Below, in pieces: positions 37,750 to 50,030 of a stretch of DNA of 64,000 nucleotides. The notes beneath the pieces were generated by a model, which saw nothing but the letters and a program-made list of their open reading frames with translations, was not told the origin of the DNA and did not search any database. How positions within the stretch are numbered: the first letter of the stretch is position 1; every line of letters starts with the position of its first letter. Source of the DNA: Roridomyces roridus (taxonomy: Eukaryota; Basidiomycota; Agaricomycetes; Agaricales; Mycenaceae); the NCBI GenBank assembly GCA_029378245.1, contig JARKIF010000008.1, forward strand, positions 558,001 through 622,000, written 5' to 3'. The position numbers and the translations under genes were made by a program.

Positions 37750-39145
37750 TCATTGTTGGGCACACTGCACGCGGGGCTCTCCGTCGCCATCCTCGTCCAT
37801 CGGATCGTCCCGCATGCCGCCCCTCGAGCGCGTGTCGACATCGTCCAGAGAAACCTCGTCCAGGACGATGTTCTTGCCAAACGACTCGACCGGTGTTCTC
37901 GGTGGCAGAGCAGCCTCGAGCTTCGGGATAACGCTGGGGTCGAGGCTATCGGGGAACTTGACAGTCAATCTCACATACATGTCGCCAGGTTCGTGATGAC
38001 GTTGGGAAGGCATACCCTGCCCGTGAATGACCTTGAGGTCGCCTGCAAAATAAATAAATCAAACGTGTAGAGCCGAGCCCACGAATACACCAACCATGTT
38101 TCACGATTTCGCCAGGCTCCAATTTGACGATGAGGGCACGGTCGTCGAGATGTTTGATGGCAAATTGGCCACCACCCAACGCCTTGAGCAAATCCACCTC
38201 GACTTCGATTATCAGATCGTTTTCTTGTCGTTTGAAGCGTTCGTGCGACTTTTCCTCGACGACGATGACGACGTCTCCGGGCTCGGCTGTCGGCGACTCG
38301 TCGCTTTCGCCGTGGAACGTGACCGTCTGACCGCCCTTCATGCCCTTGTCGATGTGGACCTCCAAAAACTTCTTCTCGGGGAGAACCTTCTTTCCCTTGC
38401 ACTGCGTACACCGATCTTTGGCGTTGATAATTTCGCCCGAGCCCGAGCATTCGTCGCAGGGAGATTGTATCTGTTGGATCATGGGGCCCATCTGGCGCAA
38501 CGTGACCTTGATACCCCGACCGCTGCAGACGTGACACGACCGTACGGCACCCTCTTTGCCGCCCTTGCCCTTGCACTTGCTGCAGATGCGATTCCGGGTC
38601 AGAGCGAGTTTTGTCGTCTTGCCCTTGTAAAGGTCTTCCAAGGTGACGTGCACACGATGGACAAGGTCTTTGGTTTTCCGGGGGCCGCCCCTAGATGGAC
38701 CGCCACCGCCGAAAAAGCCGTTGCCTCCACCGAAAAGTTGGCTGAAGAGATCTTGGGGATCCATTCCACCCATGCCGCCCTGCTCGGACAGTCCCGCCTC
38801 TCCCCGAGCATCGTAAACGTGCCGTTTGTCTGGGTCGGATAATATCTCGTAGCTGGAATGATGCTTAGCGAATGCGTGGACCAGCAGAGAGACGCATACG
38901 CATGTGTCACCTCCTTGAACAGTTCGGGGTCGCCTCCCTTGTCAGGATGGAGTCGCAGGGCCCTACGGAACAGCATGAGTGCACAATGAAAGAGCGAGCA
39001 AGAGATGGTCCACTTTTTGCGGTAGGCCTTTTTGAGGTCGGCCTCGGAGGCGGTCGGGGGGACTTCGAGGAGGTCGTAAAATTTGCTGGGAAGGGATGAG
39101 GGACAGAAATGAGAGGTGGGCGACGACGTACGTTTCTCTAACCAT
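37750..39145 (-). CDS. Hsp40 co-chaperone, type I DnaJ (Ydj1/DNAJA-like)
   Basis: A 14-nt first exon (MVRET) leads to KFYDLLEVPPTASEADLKKAYRKKA and an HPDKGGDPELF J-domain. A Gly/Phe-rich linker follows, then four CxxCxGxG zinc-binding repeats (CSKCKGKGG, CHVCSGRG, CDECSGSG, CTQCKGKK), and then the client-binding C-terminal domains. The protein ends in CAQQ, a CaaX box predicted to be farnesylated as in yeast Ydj1, which anchors it to ER membranes. Its partner is cytosolic Hsp70. Three GT-AG introns. The HPD triad that stimulates Hsp70 ATPase is intact. Confidence 0.92.
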
Positions 39146-39237
39146 GGAGGTGCAAGCGAAAGGTGTGTAATGGCTGGGCTGTGTCCCGATCGGGATGGAT
39201 TATGCAAACCTTCGATACTGTTCTCTGCCATTCCATC

Positions 39238-40617
39238 ATGCCCTTGCTTGTACTCTACAATCCTGTCTCTGGCTCGAGTGCCTCCAAGGTATTCGATTCG
39301 ATCTTGCCAAAATATTGTTCCCAGAGCGTCTCTAGTCCTTTGTGGAGTCGCACGTTTTGCCGCGCATCGAGCAAAGTGGCAAGGTGATCGACAGAGTTGC
39401 TGCCACAGAATACCCCGGGCATGCGGGAGATATTCTTGTCAATTTCCTTCAAGAAACCTCGGGCGATGTTGTCGTTGTGCTTGCGTCCGGCGATGGGACT
39501 CTGAACGAATGCATCACCACCCTTTCGTCTGCTCAGCTTACCGGACCCAGAGCTGGCTCACCCCCGAAAATTATCTTTGTTCTTATTCCATCTGGCACCG
39601 CGAATGCATTGTACTCTACTCTCTTCCCGCCGAATGGAACACCGGATGATGCTTACCGTTTGCAATCCCTCGACTCGTTCTTGGCGGGCTCCAAAACCAG
39701 ACCTTTGACGCTTGCCATAACTCTCTTGTCTTCGCCTCCGTCTGCGCGTAAACAGCCGCAAGGTTCGTGAGCCAGCCGATCTTTTCTGTGGAAATAACTG
39801 GTGTTCTAGTGAGGATCTCGGCAGTGGTCGTGTCAACTTCCCTTCATGCCAGTATTCTCAAGGATTCCGAAGCCCTGAGGAAGGAGATGCCCGGAATCGA
39901 GAGATTCAAAGTGGCAGCCGAACGAAACAGCAAGACGTGGTATAACAGCTCGGTCAAACTCATTCCCACTCCTGGGGCCGAGGCAGTCCAAGTTTATGAT
40001 CCTGCAACCAAATCCTTTGTGGACCACCCCGATTCTGACGAAGACGACCCCATCGTTGATATGTATGGTCCATTCGCGTACTTTTTGGCCACCTGTAACG
40101 TCGGTTGGTGACGAAGCTCCTTTTCCTGATATTGCCGTTGACCACTGCTCAAGATCGTTTGGAGCCCGCTTTCATGATCTCGCCTCTGGCCTCTCGCATC
40201 CCTCCCACCGAAGCTGCTTGCGACCTCGTCATCGTCCGCCCTTTCCAATCACCGACAGTGTCGACCGACACGTTGGAAACACGCGATGCGTTTGTCCCCG
40301 TCTTGTGGAGTGTCCTCGGCGCTGCCTACCGCAACGGCAGCCACGTCGATCTCAGATATAATGCAAATGGCGAGGCTACCTCCGAGGGCCAAGGCCCTCC
40401 CGTTGTCGAATATATTCGTTGTGGTGGTTGGGAATGGATCCCCGTACGTGTATCTCAGGTCAGAAAGTATCTATCTGACTTTCTTCAGGACGACGACGAC
40501 GAAAAGGCCCATTATTTGTGCAATGATGGTGCCATATCGAAAATCGAGACGGAGGGGCGAGCAGTTTGCTCCGCCGCTACCCCGCAAGACAAGGCCGGGT
40601 TCCTGGTCCACGTTTGA
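39238..40617 (+). CDS. diacylglycerol/sphingoid-base kinase family protein
   Basis: MPLLVLYNPVSGSSASK opens a DAGK catalytic domain. GDVVVVLASGDGTLNE near residue 70 is the nucleotide-binding GGDGT-type motif, with Ala-Ser replacing the usual GG. IPSGTANALYSTLFP follows. The C-terminal half has DRLEPAFMISPLASRIPP, CDLVIVRP and GGWEWIP. This architecture is that of LCB/sphingosine kinases, which phosphorylate long-chain bases, or of related diacylglycerol kinases; I cannot choose between them. Introns lie after SASK, near 39766, near 40106 and 40446. It is convergent with the UMP kinase gene, with stops 23 bp apart. Confidence 0.75.
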
Positions 40618-40640
40618 TGAATGTCTGTCTAGTACATGTT

Positions 40641-41523
<883 letters not shown>

Positions 41524-41734
41524 TGATTATTTGCGGATGGAGGGGTCGGATTGAGAAATGCGTTGGCCGGATTGTTCTCTGAGTGATCAAGTTTAGGAGT
41601 TGAATTCCGCGCGCGAGATCCAACCAGAACCTGTTACGGAGGATAAAGACAAAGGAGGCAAACGAGACGGAAGCCAAAGCGAGGAACTTGAGAGGAGTTG
41701 GAAACCGGGGCATAACTTGATCTTGACCAACGAC

Positions 41735-42391
41735 ATGGCCTCCGCGTCCAATGAAGTCGCGCTCACTGAACTCCTCCTGCAACTCAAGGCAAGCCATCTG
41801 GACAGCTTCCTAGGTCCTATTCTCAAGCCGAGAGCAGAAAACGACTCCTGCAGCTGCTCGTCAGATTCTCAACAACCAGCCGTCCATTGCTTATGCTCTA
41901 ATCGGTCTCATGGTCTCTATGAACGCGATAAATATTCAAGTCTTTCAAGTATACCATATGCATCCTTCCATTCCACTTCTCAAGGCAGACACAGAAAACT
42001 CTGTCCGATTTTGGTGCCCAGACCGCCCCCATGCCCGCGCCAGCTCCTCTGTCCGCCATTCCACCGCGTCTACAACCGTCCCAGCCAAGTTCGAGGACAA
42101 ACACTCCACCGACGCACAATCCATATCCTCCAACCAGTTACGGCCCACCGAATCCCGCATATGGACGCGCACCTCCTCGCTCTGCACCTGATCCTCTGGC
42201 TGCCATCCCCGAGGACCAACGCCAAATGATTATGGGCGTCTTGTCCATGACGGCCGAGCAGATAAACAACCTCCCACCCGCCGATCGCGCCAATATAATG
42301 CATTTGGTGCGAAGCACTTCAATGGTTCCAAACTTGTCCTTACTGCCGTGCCATATAGCGAGCAACGCTGGGATATCCGTCAATAACGTAG
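41735..42391 (+). CDS. CstF-64-like hinge/C-terminal domain protein (mRNA 3'-end processing)
   Basis: MASASNEVALTELLLQLK splices through a 49-nt intron with a GC donor (41789-41837) to TTPAAARQILNNQPSIAYAL, then IGLMVSMNAINIQVFQ. This is the hinge helix pair of CstF-64 that binds CstF-77 and symplekin. A Pro-rich linker of about 60 residues leads to EDQRQMIMGVLSMTAEQINNLPPADRANIMHLRATLG, the three-helix C-terminal domain that contacts Pcf11. No RRM is present, so this is the RRM-less form seen in many fungi (Rna15-type partner or Pti1-like). About 150 residues. The last intron (about 42306-42355) precedes RATLGYPSIT and the stop. Confidence 0.75.
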
Positions 42392-42519
42392 TAGTAGGAA
42401 TATATCCAAGTACTTTACTCGTGAATTCAATAGGGTCGCATCATTCGAGGTGGTAAACAAGGGACAGCTTGCTCTGCCATCACGCAGTCCGCGCAGTCAG
42501 ATACGACCTTCCACTGACA

Positions 42520-45500
42520 ATGGCTCTGCCCATGGAGGACAAGCTGCTCGTTGACGCCCTCAACACCGTCAAAATCCAGGTCCAACAGATGAAGAGGCAT
42601 CTCGTATGCGTTTCCGACCATACCACCGAATTCCCGTCTCTGACGTCGCCGCAGGAACTAGACCAGCTCATGGATGCTCTCAAGAGCGCGAGTCTCATGC
42701 TTGCAGAGCTCCGTACCTCTTCGCTTTCTCCGAAGCAATACTATGAGCTGTGTAAGCTGGCTTCAATACATTCCTTCCGTTGCTCATCGGCCTCCACAAG
42801 ACATGGCCGTATTCGATGCGTTGCGTCACCTATCGAACTATCTCTACGACGCCCACACCCAGTCGCGCCATCATCTTGCAGACCTCTACGAACTGGTACA
42901 ATATGCGGGCAACATAATCCCTCGACTGTACCTCATGATCACGGTGGGCGCGGTCTACATGTCCGTGCCAGAGGCCCCCGTCAAGGAAATCATGAAAGAC
43001 ATGATGGAAATGTCGCGCGGCGTGCTGCATCCAATTCGTGGTCTATTCCTCCGCCACTATCTGAGCGGACAGACACGGGACCATCTGCCAATTGGTGTAG
43101 ATACAGGGTGCGTGTTGGAGTACCCTTTCATTGAAAATGCTCACCCGTTTTTCTAGTCCCGCCGGCAATTTGCAAGACTCGACTTCTTTCGTTCTGACCA
43201 ACTTTATTGAAATGAATAAACTCTGGGTGCGACTTCAACACCAAGGGCATTCCAGGGACCGGGAAAAGCGGGAACTGGAGCGTCGGGAACTGCGTATCCT
43301 GGTCGGGACAAATCTAGTTCGTTTGAGCCAACTGGAAGGTGTCGATCTCGACATGTACCAACGCACCATACTCCCCAGCATTCTTGAGCAGGTCGTCAAT
43401 TGCAAGGACGTTATCGCTCAGGAATACTTGATGGAAGTCGTCATTCAGGTGCGCAAACGCCACCATCCGAGTCGCGTTGTTTCAAATAAAATTTGCAGGT
43501 GTTTACAGACGAGTTCCATCTCCATTCCCTTGGCCCCTTCCTCTCTGCCACCGCTCAATTGCACCCCAAAGTCAATATCAAGCAGATTGTCATCGCCCTC
43601 ATTGACCGGCTCGCGGCTTACGCCGCTCGTGAGGCCGAGAATGAAGACCCCGAGGAGACCAAGAAGCAAGAAGAGGCTGCAGCGCGTCGGCTTGCGGAAA
43701 AGGTCAGGTTCCAAAGGGATCGGGCACGCGAAAACGGTGTGAATGGAACGAGTTCGCCTACGACCGAGTCTAACGGCTGGGGGGCTCAGCCGACGGACGA
43801 TGTTGTGAAGGAGAACGGGACGGGCGAAGTTCCCTCTACTGATTCAGAAGCACCCGTTGCATCTGCATCCACGGCGCGCAAATTCCGAGGAGTACCAGAG
43901 AATGTACAACTCTTCGAGGTGTTTTGGCAACAAGTCGTCGAGCTTATCAAAGTACGAGCAGTGCTCATTTTCTGGCCGTCAAAATACTCACATGATTCAG
44001 GCTCGTCCCGATCTCTCGATTCAGGATGTGACTGCCCTCTTTGTTTCTCTCACCAACCTTTCCCTGAGTTGTTACCCGGACCGCCTGGAATACGTGGACC
44101 AGGTTTTGGCATATACTTCGGAAAAACTCAAAGAATACTCTGAGAGGTGTGTAACCGTGAAAACTTGATGTTTTGGAGTTGATTTGTTTGTAGCCCCGAC
44201 CTCCATGCCCAGCAAACGACAGCCAATCTCGCTGCTTTGCTCGTCGCACCCATCAATTCCTATCAATCCGTGCTCACCCTCCTTGCCATTCCCAACTACG
44301 CTCCGCTGTTGAGTAAGCAACTATTCTCCACGCGGCGTTCCATCGCACATTCGATCATATCCTCCGTCCTGAAGAATGAAACGATCGTCGAAACTCCCGA
44401 AGATGTGGACGGCGTGCTCGAGTTGTGCCATGTGCTCATCAAAGATCAGTCCGACGCCGTTGCTGGTGCACCTCCAATAAACGGGACACCACGACACGGA
44501 CCTTATTCGATTGAACGAGAAGAGACGGCAGAGGAGCAGGGCTGGGTTGCACGAATGGTGCACTTGTTCAGGGCGGATTCCTTGGATGTGCAATTCGAGC
44601 TATTGCAAATAGCTCGAAGACATTTCAATGCCGGAGGGGAGAGGATGCGTTTCACCTTCCCTGCTCTCATCACCTCTTCCATCAAACTTTGTCGACGGTA
44701 TAAAAGTCGAGAGCATCTGGTCGGTTTTCTGCGGCTTGCATCATCCCATCGGCTCATTGGCCTTATAGGAAACGGACTGGCAAACCAAAGTTTCCACGAT
44801 ACTCAAATTTTGCCGCCAGTTGATATTCATCCTTGTTTCGCAAGTGGACGCCCCGACAATTGCATTAAGGCTCTTCCTGCTCGCCGCCCAGATATCAGAT
44901 GAATGCGGCTTTGAAGATCTCACATATGATCTCTACGTACAGGCATTTAGCGTGTACGAGGACAACATTTCAGAGTCGCGGGCACAACTGCAGGCAATTA
45001 CACTCGTCATCGGAACGTTGGAAGGCGCCAAGGTCTTTGGAGTGGACAACTACGACACCCTCATCACCAAGGCAGCCCTGCATGCGTCAAAACTGCTGAA
45101 GAAGAGCCACCAGTCGACAGCGGTCGGGTTGGCGAGCCATCTCTGGTGGCAGGAAAAACCCGTACCGACTGAGAGCGAGGCTGAAAGCAAGGAACCGGAA
45201 AAGGCGGCCGTCAAGGAAGACCAAGGAGAGAGTAGTCCCAAAGCGGTATATCTACCCATTCGATCTCTGTTCATCTCTTGACTTTGTTTCGTAGCACCCT
45301 CACCAAGACAGCCGACGCGTTCTCGAGTGCCTGCAAAAATCGTTGCGAATTGCTGGTTCGGCCATCGAGGAGATTGTGACCGTCCAGTTATACTGTGACA
45401 CGCTGGATCACTACCTGTACTATCTTGACCGCGGTGCACCAGCGGTACGTAAACCAAGATTGGCCAGGTTTACTGCTAAACCATTGTTGCAGGTTGCACC

Positions 45501-45747
45501 CAAGTTTGTCAACAGTCTTGTGGAACTCATCACGTCGAGCATCGACAATATCTCGTCTCCCGACATGCATCCTTCGCAGCGGGCTCCACCGGGTCTGATT
45601 GAAGGTGTGCAGACGCCTGAAATGATCGCTCGTCATTTCAGGAACACACTGTACTATATACAACGGCGGAAAACTTCTACCGACGCGTCGCGGTGGGAGG
45701 GTGTGGATGTCGTTGGCGCTCTGTTGAAAATGGGCATAGCTCGATGA
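42520..45747 (+). CDS. VPS35: retromer subunit Vps35
   Basis: Exons 42520-42603, 42655-42751, 42801-43107, 43157-43448, 43499-43951, 44001-44146, 44195-44719, 44769-45246, 45295-45444 and 45493-45747 sum to 928 residues. Vps35 is the alpha-solenoid scaffold of retromer, which recycles cargo receptors from endosomes. The Vps26-binding motif is recognisable as [51 protein letters not shown] is strongly conserved. The C terminus with [20 protein letters not shown] is also typical. A charged Lys/Glu/Arg linker after AAYAARE is less conserved. All introns are GT-AG and 48-52 nt. The last 32 codons are copied in inverted orientation at 50170-50266. Confidence 0.95.
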
Positions 45748-46045
45748 GAATACTACACGTTATTTTCAAATTATATTTTATTCTGGAGGGCTTGGGGTGT
45801 TTGAAGCAGGTCAAGGAAAGACGACACTAGGCTAGGGCCTCGGACGATCCTCGAGAGGGTCTCTCCAAGACATTGAGCAACAGGGCTTGGGGAAGAGCTG
45901 TCAATCATGTGGCTATACGCATCGATCACCTCTCTTTCTCATTTTCCGATTCGTTCTCTTTTCATGCTCCCCATCGCCTTGCACCTCTCCACATCTTCGA
46001 AATGGTCACTTCCGTTGCTCGCTTAGCACAGTGGTAGTGCATTGT
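45651..46045 (+). repeat. left arm of 395-bp inverted repeat (VPS35 tail plus flank)
   Basis: The block runs from the last 32 codons of VPS35 through its 3' flank into the first 29 nt of a tRNA gene. Its reverse complement is at 49871-50266, with a single-base indel in a C run and a few substitutions. The original copy is this one, since it contains the intact gene end and leads into the complete tRNA. Confidence 0.93.
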
Positions 46046-46100
46046 ACTTATGTGGAAACCTGAGATGCAAGGGTCCTGAGTTCGACCCTCAGAGTGAGCA
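46017..46100 (+). tRNA. tRNA-Ile (anticodon TAT) with 12-nt intron
   Basis: A full cloverleaf can be drawn by hand. The acceptor stem GCTCGCT pairs with AGTGAGC (one G-T), with discriminator A at 46100. The D stem is GCAC/GTGC, the anticodon stem TTGTA/TGCAA and the T stem CTGAG/CTCAG around TTCGACC. Between the anticodon stem halves are 19 nt, that is a 7-nt loop plus a 12-nt intron at the standard position after nucleotide 37. The anticodon then reads TAT, decoding ATA isoleucine. Position 37 is G rather than the expected A, which leaves the identity less certain. A and B box promoters are present. Confidence 0.75.
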
Positions 46101-46420
46101 GTTTTTTCTGGACGGACCTCGTCGTCGGTCGTCGTCGGTCGTGGTGGAGTCTGGTCCTGTTTCAAAATTTTTGCCCGGAGCACTCAGCAGATCATGGTCA
46201 CGTGTCACGTGTCATCAATTGATCGTGATCGATGATCGGCGGCGGACTGCTTTCACCACTTGCCTGAGACTCCATGTATAACTTCCCATCCCTAAGTTTC
46301 TTTTCGATTCTTGCTATCTGCCCAATATCTGCCAGACGACTCCAACTGCTCGGTCCCCTCTCGTGATACATCGTCGTTGCGGCACTCGGCGGCTTCGCCG
46401 CCTCGCGCCGCTCCTCCAAA

Positions 46421-46640
46421 TTAATGGTGTAACGTGTTCAGCCTGAGACACACCGAAGCGCAGCCCAGGATCCTGCTGGCGGTTTCGACGGTAGGCATAG
46501 ATTCGGTGTCCACGACCCTGAACCGCTTGTCGTGCAACACCTTCTTGATGGCAATCTTCTCGCCGTTGGGGACGACCTTGGCCGTAGAGGAGGCCAAAGG
46601 AGCCATTGCCGATGAACTTGCCAAGTTGGTGCAAGTTATA
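46421..46640 (-). pseudogene. N-terminal kinase-lobe fragment of GSK3-like kinase, frameshifted
   Basis: The minus strand encodes LGKFIGNGSFG (glycine-rich loop) in one frame and AKVVPNGEKIAIKKVLHDKRF (catalytic lysine region) in another. Together they are the start of a GSK3/shaggy kinase domain broken by a small indel near the LLYGQ/SSTAK junction. Nothing continues the kinase on either side. The C-terminal part of a GSK3 gene lies 2.4 kb away on the wrong side for one gene (see 48989-49452). Confidence 0.8.
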
Positions 46641-46679
46641 TCACTCGTTGCAGCTTCTTCTCTTGGGACATTTTTTCAC

Positions 46680-47640
46680 ACTCCCACTTCACGCCCATAC
46701 ACTCTACTGTCGCAAAGGGAGTGGTACTCTCCAGGACCCCTTAATGACATTGTCAACTGGGATGACAAAGATCCTGAGAATCCACTCAGCTTTCCCAACA
46801 GCAAGAAGTGGATCATCACTTCACAGTTGGCCTTCTGCACTTGGACCGTTTCCTTCAGCTCTAGCGTATATTCCGCCGGCTTGGAATCCATGGCCCGCGA
46901 ATTGCGCATATCGGAAAGCGTAGCCATTCTAGGTCTATCGCTCTATGTGTTGGGGTTCGCCTTGGGACCTCTTGCAAGTCTTTTTACATGCTATATCGCT
47001 GTTGACTCACCGTGGTACCAGATGTTCGCTCCTCTCGGGGAGATGTACGGACGCGTGGGTGGTTGTCTTGATCTCTTCATCTCCAAACCTCATCGTCGGC
47101 AACTAGCGATCCTTGCTCCTCAAGGTTTCTTGTATCTCGTTTTTTGCAAGTACGCTCCCGTGTTGCTTCGTCGCCGAGCAAGCAAACCCACTCGGCAGTC
47201 CAACGGCATCCTTCATTTCGTCTCCATACATGATCAATTCTCCGCGTCGCGAACCATGTTTTCGGACTTTGCCCGACCCTTCGGTCTGTTGTTATACACG
47301 CTTTCTTTTGCCTGGCGATCTCATTCTTGTAGTATTTCTTGTCACCGAACCAATCGTGCTCTGTACCGGTTTCTACATCGCCCTCGCCTCCTTTTTCGGA
47401 ACCGGCATCTCGGCCATTCTGCAGAGTTTAACATCGTACCTCATTGACGCGTACGACGTCTACTTTGCTAGCGCCGTCGCATCCACCATCGTGCTACGCT
47501 CCGTTTGTGCTGCCACCATGCCTTTAACGGTGCCAATCATGTTTTCGCATCTGGGTGACATGGGCGCCATGGTTGTGCTTGGTGCTCTCAGGAAAGCCAT
47601 GCGTCCGACGTCGCTGGATCTTAACCCACGCGCCTTTCTG
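46680..47640 (+). pseudogene. DHA1-type MFS transporter, degenerate
   Basis: Recognisable pieces in order: DKDPENPLSFPNSKKWIITS, QLAFCTWTVSFSSSVYSAGL, SESVAILGLSLYVLGFALGPL, then after a GC-donor intron (46974-47021) MFAPLGEMYGR, then EPIVLCTGFYIALA, YLIDAYDVYFASAVAS and MFSHLGDMGAMVVLGAL. These are segments of fungal drug/polyamine H+ antiporters. The middle transmembrane helices between GEMYGR and EPIVL are not readable in one frame, the C-terminal end dissolves into unrelated sequence, and the N terminus abuts the antisense kinase fragment. It is a pseudogene. Confidence 0.75.
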
Positions 47641-48390
47641 CCCTTCCCATCTCTACGATACGCCTCATATGCGCCCCTGCATGCACCACCGTCGTCACCC
47701 ACCGGCAGCTCCTTCTGTCATCACGGGCATCCTCTAGCGCCTCAGTCGTATCGTCTGATTCGTGCTCATTCATGGTCTTATTCTGCACGTTCCGTATACG
47801 CCTTTTCGCGCACCTTGTTCGTTCCCCCGACCGTGGTCTTTTTTTCTCGGGGACTCGGTGCCGCCTTCTCACTCGCAGGCAGCGCTCGGCTCGGGGTCCA
47901 GCTGCTCGTTCGTTGTCGTTCTGCTGCCCCAGTTTCAAGTCGAGCTCGCCACGGCCCGCCTGCTTGAGTTACGTCTGCTACCGCCGGGAAATCGTGCCTT
48001 GATAGTCTTCTTGGCACCGGTATCTCAGTGCGGCCTGCGGCCGAGTTCCGCACCTATGGACACTTTTGTTTACATGAGATCCATTTCCCAGTAAAGTCGC
48101 TCAATAAACGATACTCGCTCCCTTCCAGATACCATCCAGACCGGTGCGACACTGCGAGGTCATGATAACCAATATACAGATGCTTTCGAATTTCCGTACG
48201 CTCGTTTATTGTAGCAGTGATATGCCCCGCCGGCCGGCAATGTACAACATATATCAAGATTCTATCTATGTGAAGGATGGCGGATCTGCGGGGTATCGAC
48301 GCGATGAAGTTGGCTGCAATCATGGCAGGTCCGGCGTGTACGAGGTGCGAGCAAAAGGAACACGTACCCCATATGCAGCTGTTAAGCGCT
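47641..48390. other. gap with no recognised gene
   Basis: About 750 bases after the MFS pseudogene. Ser/Pro/Arg-rich frames are open on both strands but match no family I know and lack splice logic. I read this as decayed accessory DNA. Confidence 0.45.
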
Positions 48391-48394
48391 GGGA

Positions 48395-48472
48395 TCCTAC
48401 CACCCGGGATTGAACCCACGACAGACCGATCATTGGCCGAATTATCTTGACCGCTGAGCCAGTGGCGCGCTA
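48395..48472 (-). repeat. tRNA-derived element (SINE-like or tRNA pseudogene)
   Basis: On the minus strand an A box (TGGCTCAGCGG) and a B box (GGTTCAATCCC) are spaced 34 nt apart as in a tRNA gene. The acceptor stem can pair at only about five of seven positions and the D stem is broken. That fits a tRNA pseudogene or the head of a SINE rather than a working tRNA. Confidence 0.6.
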
Positions 48473-48988
48473 TGGGATGTCGGTTGGAGGGTGAATATGT
48501 GCCATGTGTATTTCCGGTTTTTAGGCCCACCAGAAGTCGTCTCCGCGCGTGTCAAAGTTCTGCATCATTTTTTTTGGCCGTTTTGGGCTGGCGATGTTTG
48601 ATGTGTCCCGGCTAGACAAGGGCATCGAAAATCGAGATTGAGAGACTGATCAAAAGTGCATTGGTGGCGAACACATAGTTTCCGGGGTGTCTCGTTGAGC
48701 GGAGTCGTTTTGCCTTTGCGAACAACGATGAGCGGGGGAAGCGCCGGCAGCCAGACGGGCGGCAGGGATGGTATCGCACACGCAGCCGATCGAGGACATC
48801 GAAGGCAAAATGAGCAAGCCAGAAATGCATTTCGCTATTTACCTATGGCTTGCTGCGTATGGTGCATTATGGCGTAACTATCTCCCCTCATTTTCACGAA
48901 CAACGCATTGCATTTCGACTACAAGATATATATATAGAACAGGGAGGACCCGGGTCTGCACAGATGCCTCCTATGGCATTCCTTCCCT
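48473..48988. other. gap with no recognised gene
   Basis: About 500 bases between the tRNA-like element and the GSK3 C-terminal fragment. A 72-codon minus-strand frame (48612-48830) is open but unrecognised. Nothing else was seen. Confidence 0.4.
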
Positions 48989-49452
48989 TTAGTCAAGCGT
49001 GATTCGCAACTCATCCAGCGGTATCGGCACAAATGAATCCAACACAATTCCCCGCGACGCCAGCTCCGTCTCGCAATGTGCAGGAACCAACTTGCGAATA
49101 AGATCCGGCCGCACAGATAGTTCTGTATTCATTCAGTACCTCGCCCTCGGATGGGCGCTAAGCTTACCTTCGCGTGTAAAGTTGAACAAGGGCGGGAAGG
49201 TTTTTCCATTGGGCATGCGTGCGCCATCTGTACGCAGTTCGTCAAAGAATGGGTGGACCATTGCCTCGACCGCGCTGAGACGGGCAGCTGGCGTATACTC
49301 GAGGAGTTTGGAGACAAGGTCGATGGCCTCGGGAGCGGTTTGAGGACGGAAAACCTAAGCAGACATGAGTAAACACGAGTCGGCCAGAAAACGGCCTACT
49401 TTTGCGAAAGGATGGGGTCGGATTTGGGGGAACTTGTGCTTCATTACTTCAT
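48989..49452 (-). pseudogene. C-terminal fragment of GSK3-like kinase
   Basis: The minus strand encodes MKHKFPQIRPHPFAK, an intron, then [40 protein letters not shown], an intron near 49100-49170, then LSVRPDLIRKLVPAHCETEL and PIPLDELRITLD before a stop. It is the last 130 or so residues of a GSK3/shaggy kinase and is clean in frame. It is cut off at its 5' side by a piece of MFS transporter sequence. No catalytic loop is present, so it cannot be an active kinase. Confidence 0.82.
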
Positions 49453-49510
49453 GGACGCGTACGACGCCTACTTTGCTAGCGCCGTCCTGGGTGGCATGGG
49501 CGCCATGAGT
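49446..49510 (+). pseudogene. short MFS transporter fragment, second copy
   Basis: This stretch matches 47440-47480 (DAYDVYFASAV region) joined to 47550-47575 (LGDMGAM region) with the sequence between deleted. It directly abuts the GSK3 C-terminal fragment. Confidence 0.7.
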
Positions 49511-49710
49511 CCCTGACCAAATCTGCCTGCTTGAACTTCAACTTGATTCAACTTGAAGACCTTTCCAGACCTCTCGCGCTCCTCCAGTCCTTCCTTTTTC
49601 TATCCTTCATGTTATCATTGGCGTAGTCGCGTTGAAGGCGAGATCACGTAATTAATATTGAACCTGCACCAGGACTAAATGTCGAGTTGGATTATGCGCT
49701 TTCTGGCCAA

Positions 49711-50030
49711 TTGTACAATGCACTACCACTGTGCTAAGCGAGCCTTGAATGGGACGCTTCAGAAGACGTGGAGAGGTGTGAGGCGATGGGGAGCGTGAAA
49801 AGAGCAAGCAGATCGAATCAGAAACGAGAAAGATACAAAAATGTGATGGTTGTGTACAGCCACGCCCGCCACAATGCACTACCACTGTGCTAAGCGAGCA
49901 ACGGAAGTGACCATTTCGAAGATGTGGAGAGGTGCAAGGCGATGGGGGAGCATGAAAAGAGAACGAATCGGAAAATGAGAAAGAGAGGTGATCGATGTGT
50001 ATAGCCACATGATTGACAGCTCTTCCCCAA
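49711..50030 (-). repeat. diverged tandem copies of tRNA 5' half plus upstream flank
   Basis: Two units spaced 160 bp apart each carry the reverse complement of the first 29 or so nt of the tRNA at 46017 followed by its upstream flank (49711-49870 and 49871-50030). The second unit belongs to the 395-bp inverted repeat and is nearly identical to the source. The first is roughly three quarters identical, so it is older. Confidence 0.75.

Noticed and set aside
43445..43714. Minus-strand frame antisense to VPS35
   Set aside because: The plus strand is conserved VPS35 coding sequence with correct introns, so the antisense frame is a shadow.
46198..46419. 74-codon minus-strand frame (MEERREAAKPPSAATTMYHE...)
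   Set aside because: It looks mildly protein-like and lies next to the kinase fragment, but it matches no family, lacks splice continuity and sits in decayed DNA.
47460..48094. Several 80-110 codon frames on both strands
   Set aside because: Composition is biased to Arg, Ser and Pro on both strands, with no family match. They are probably chance frames in a pseudogene region.
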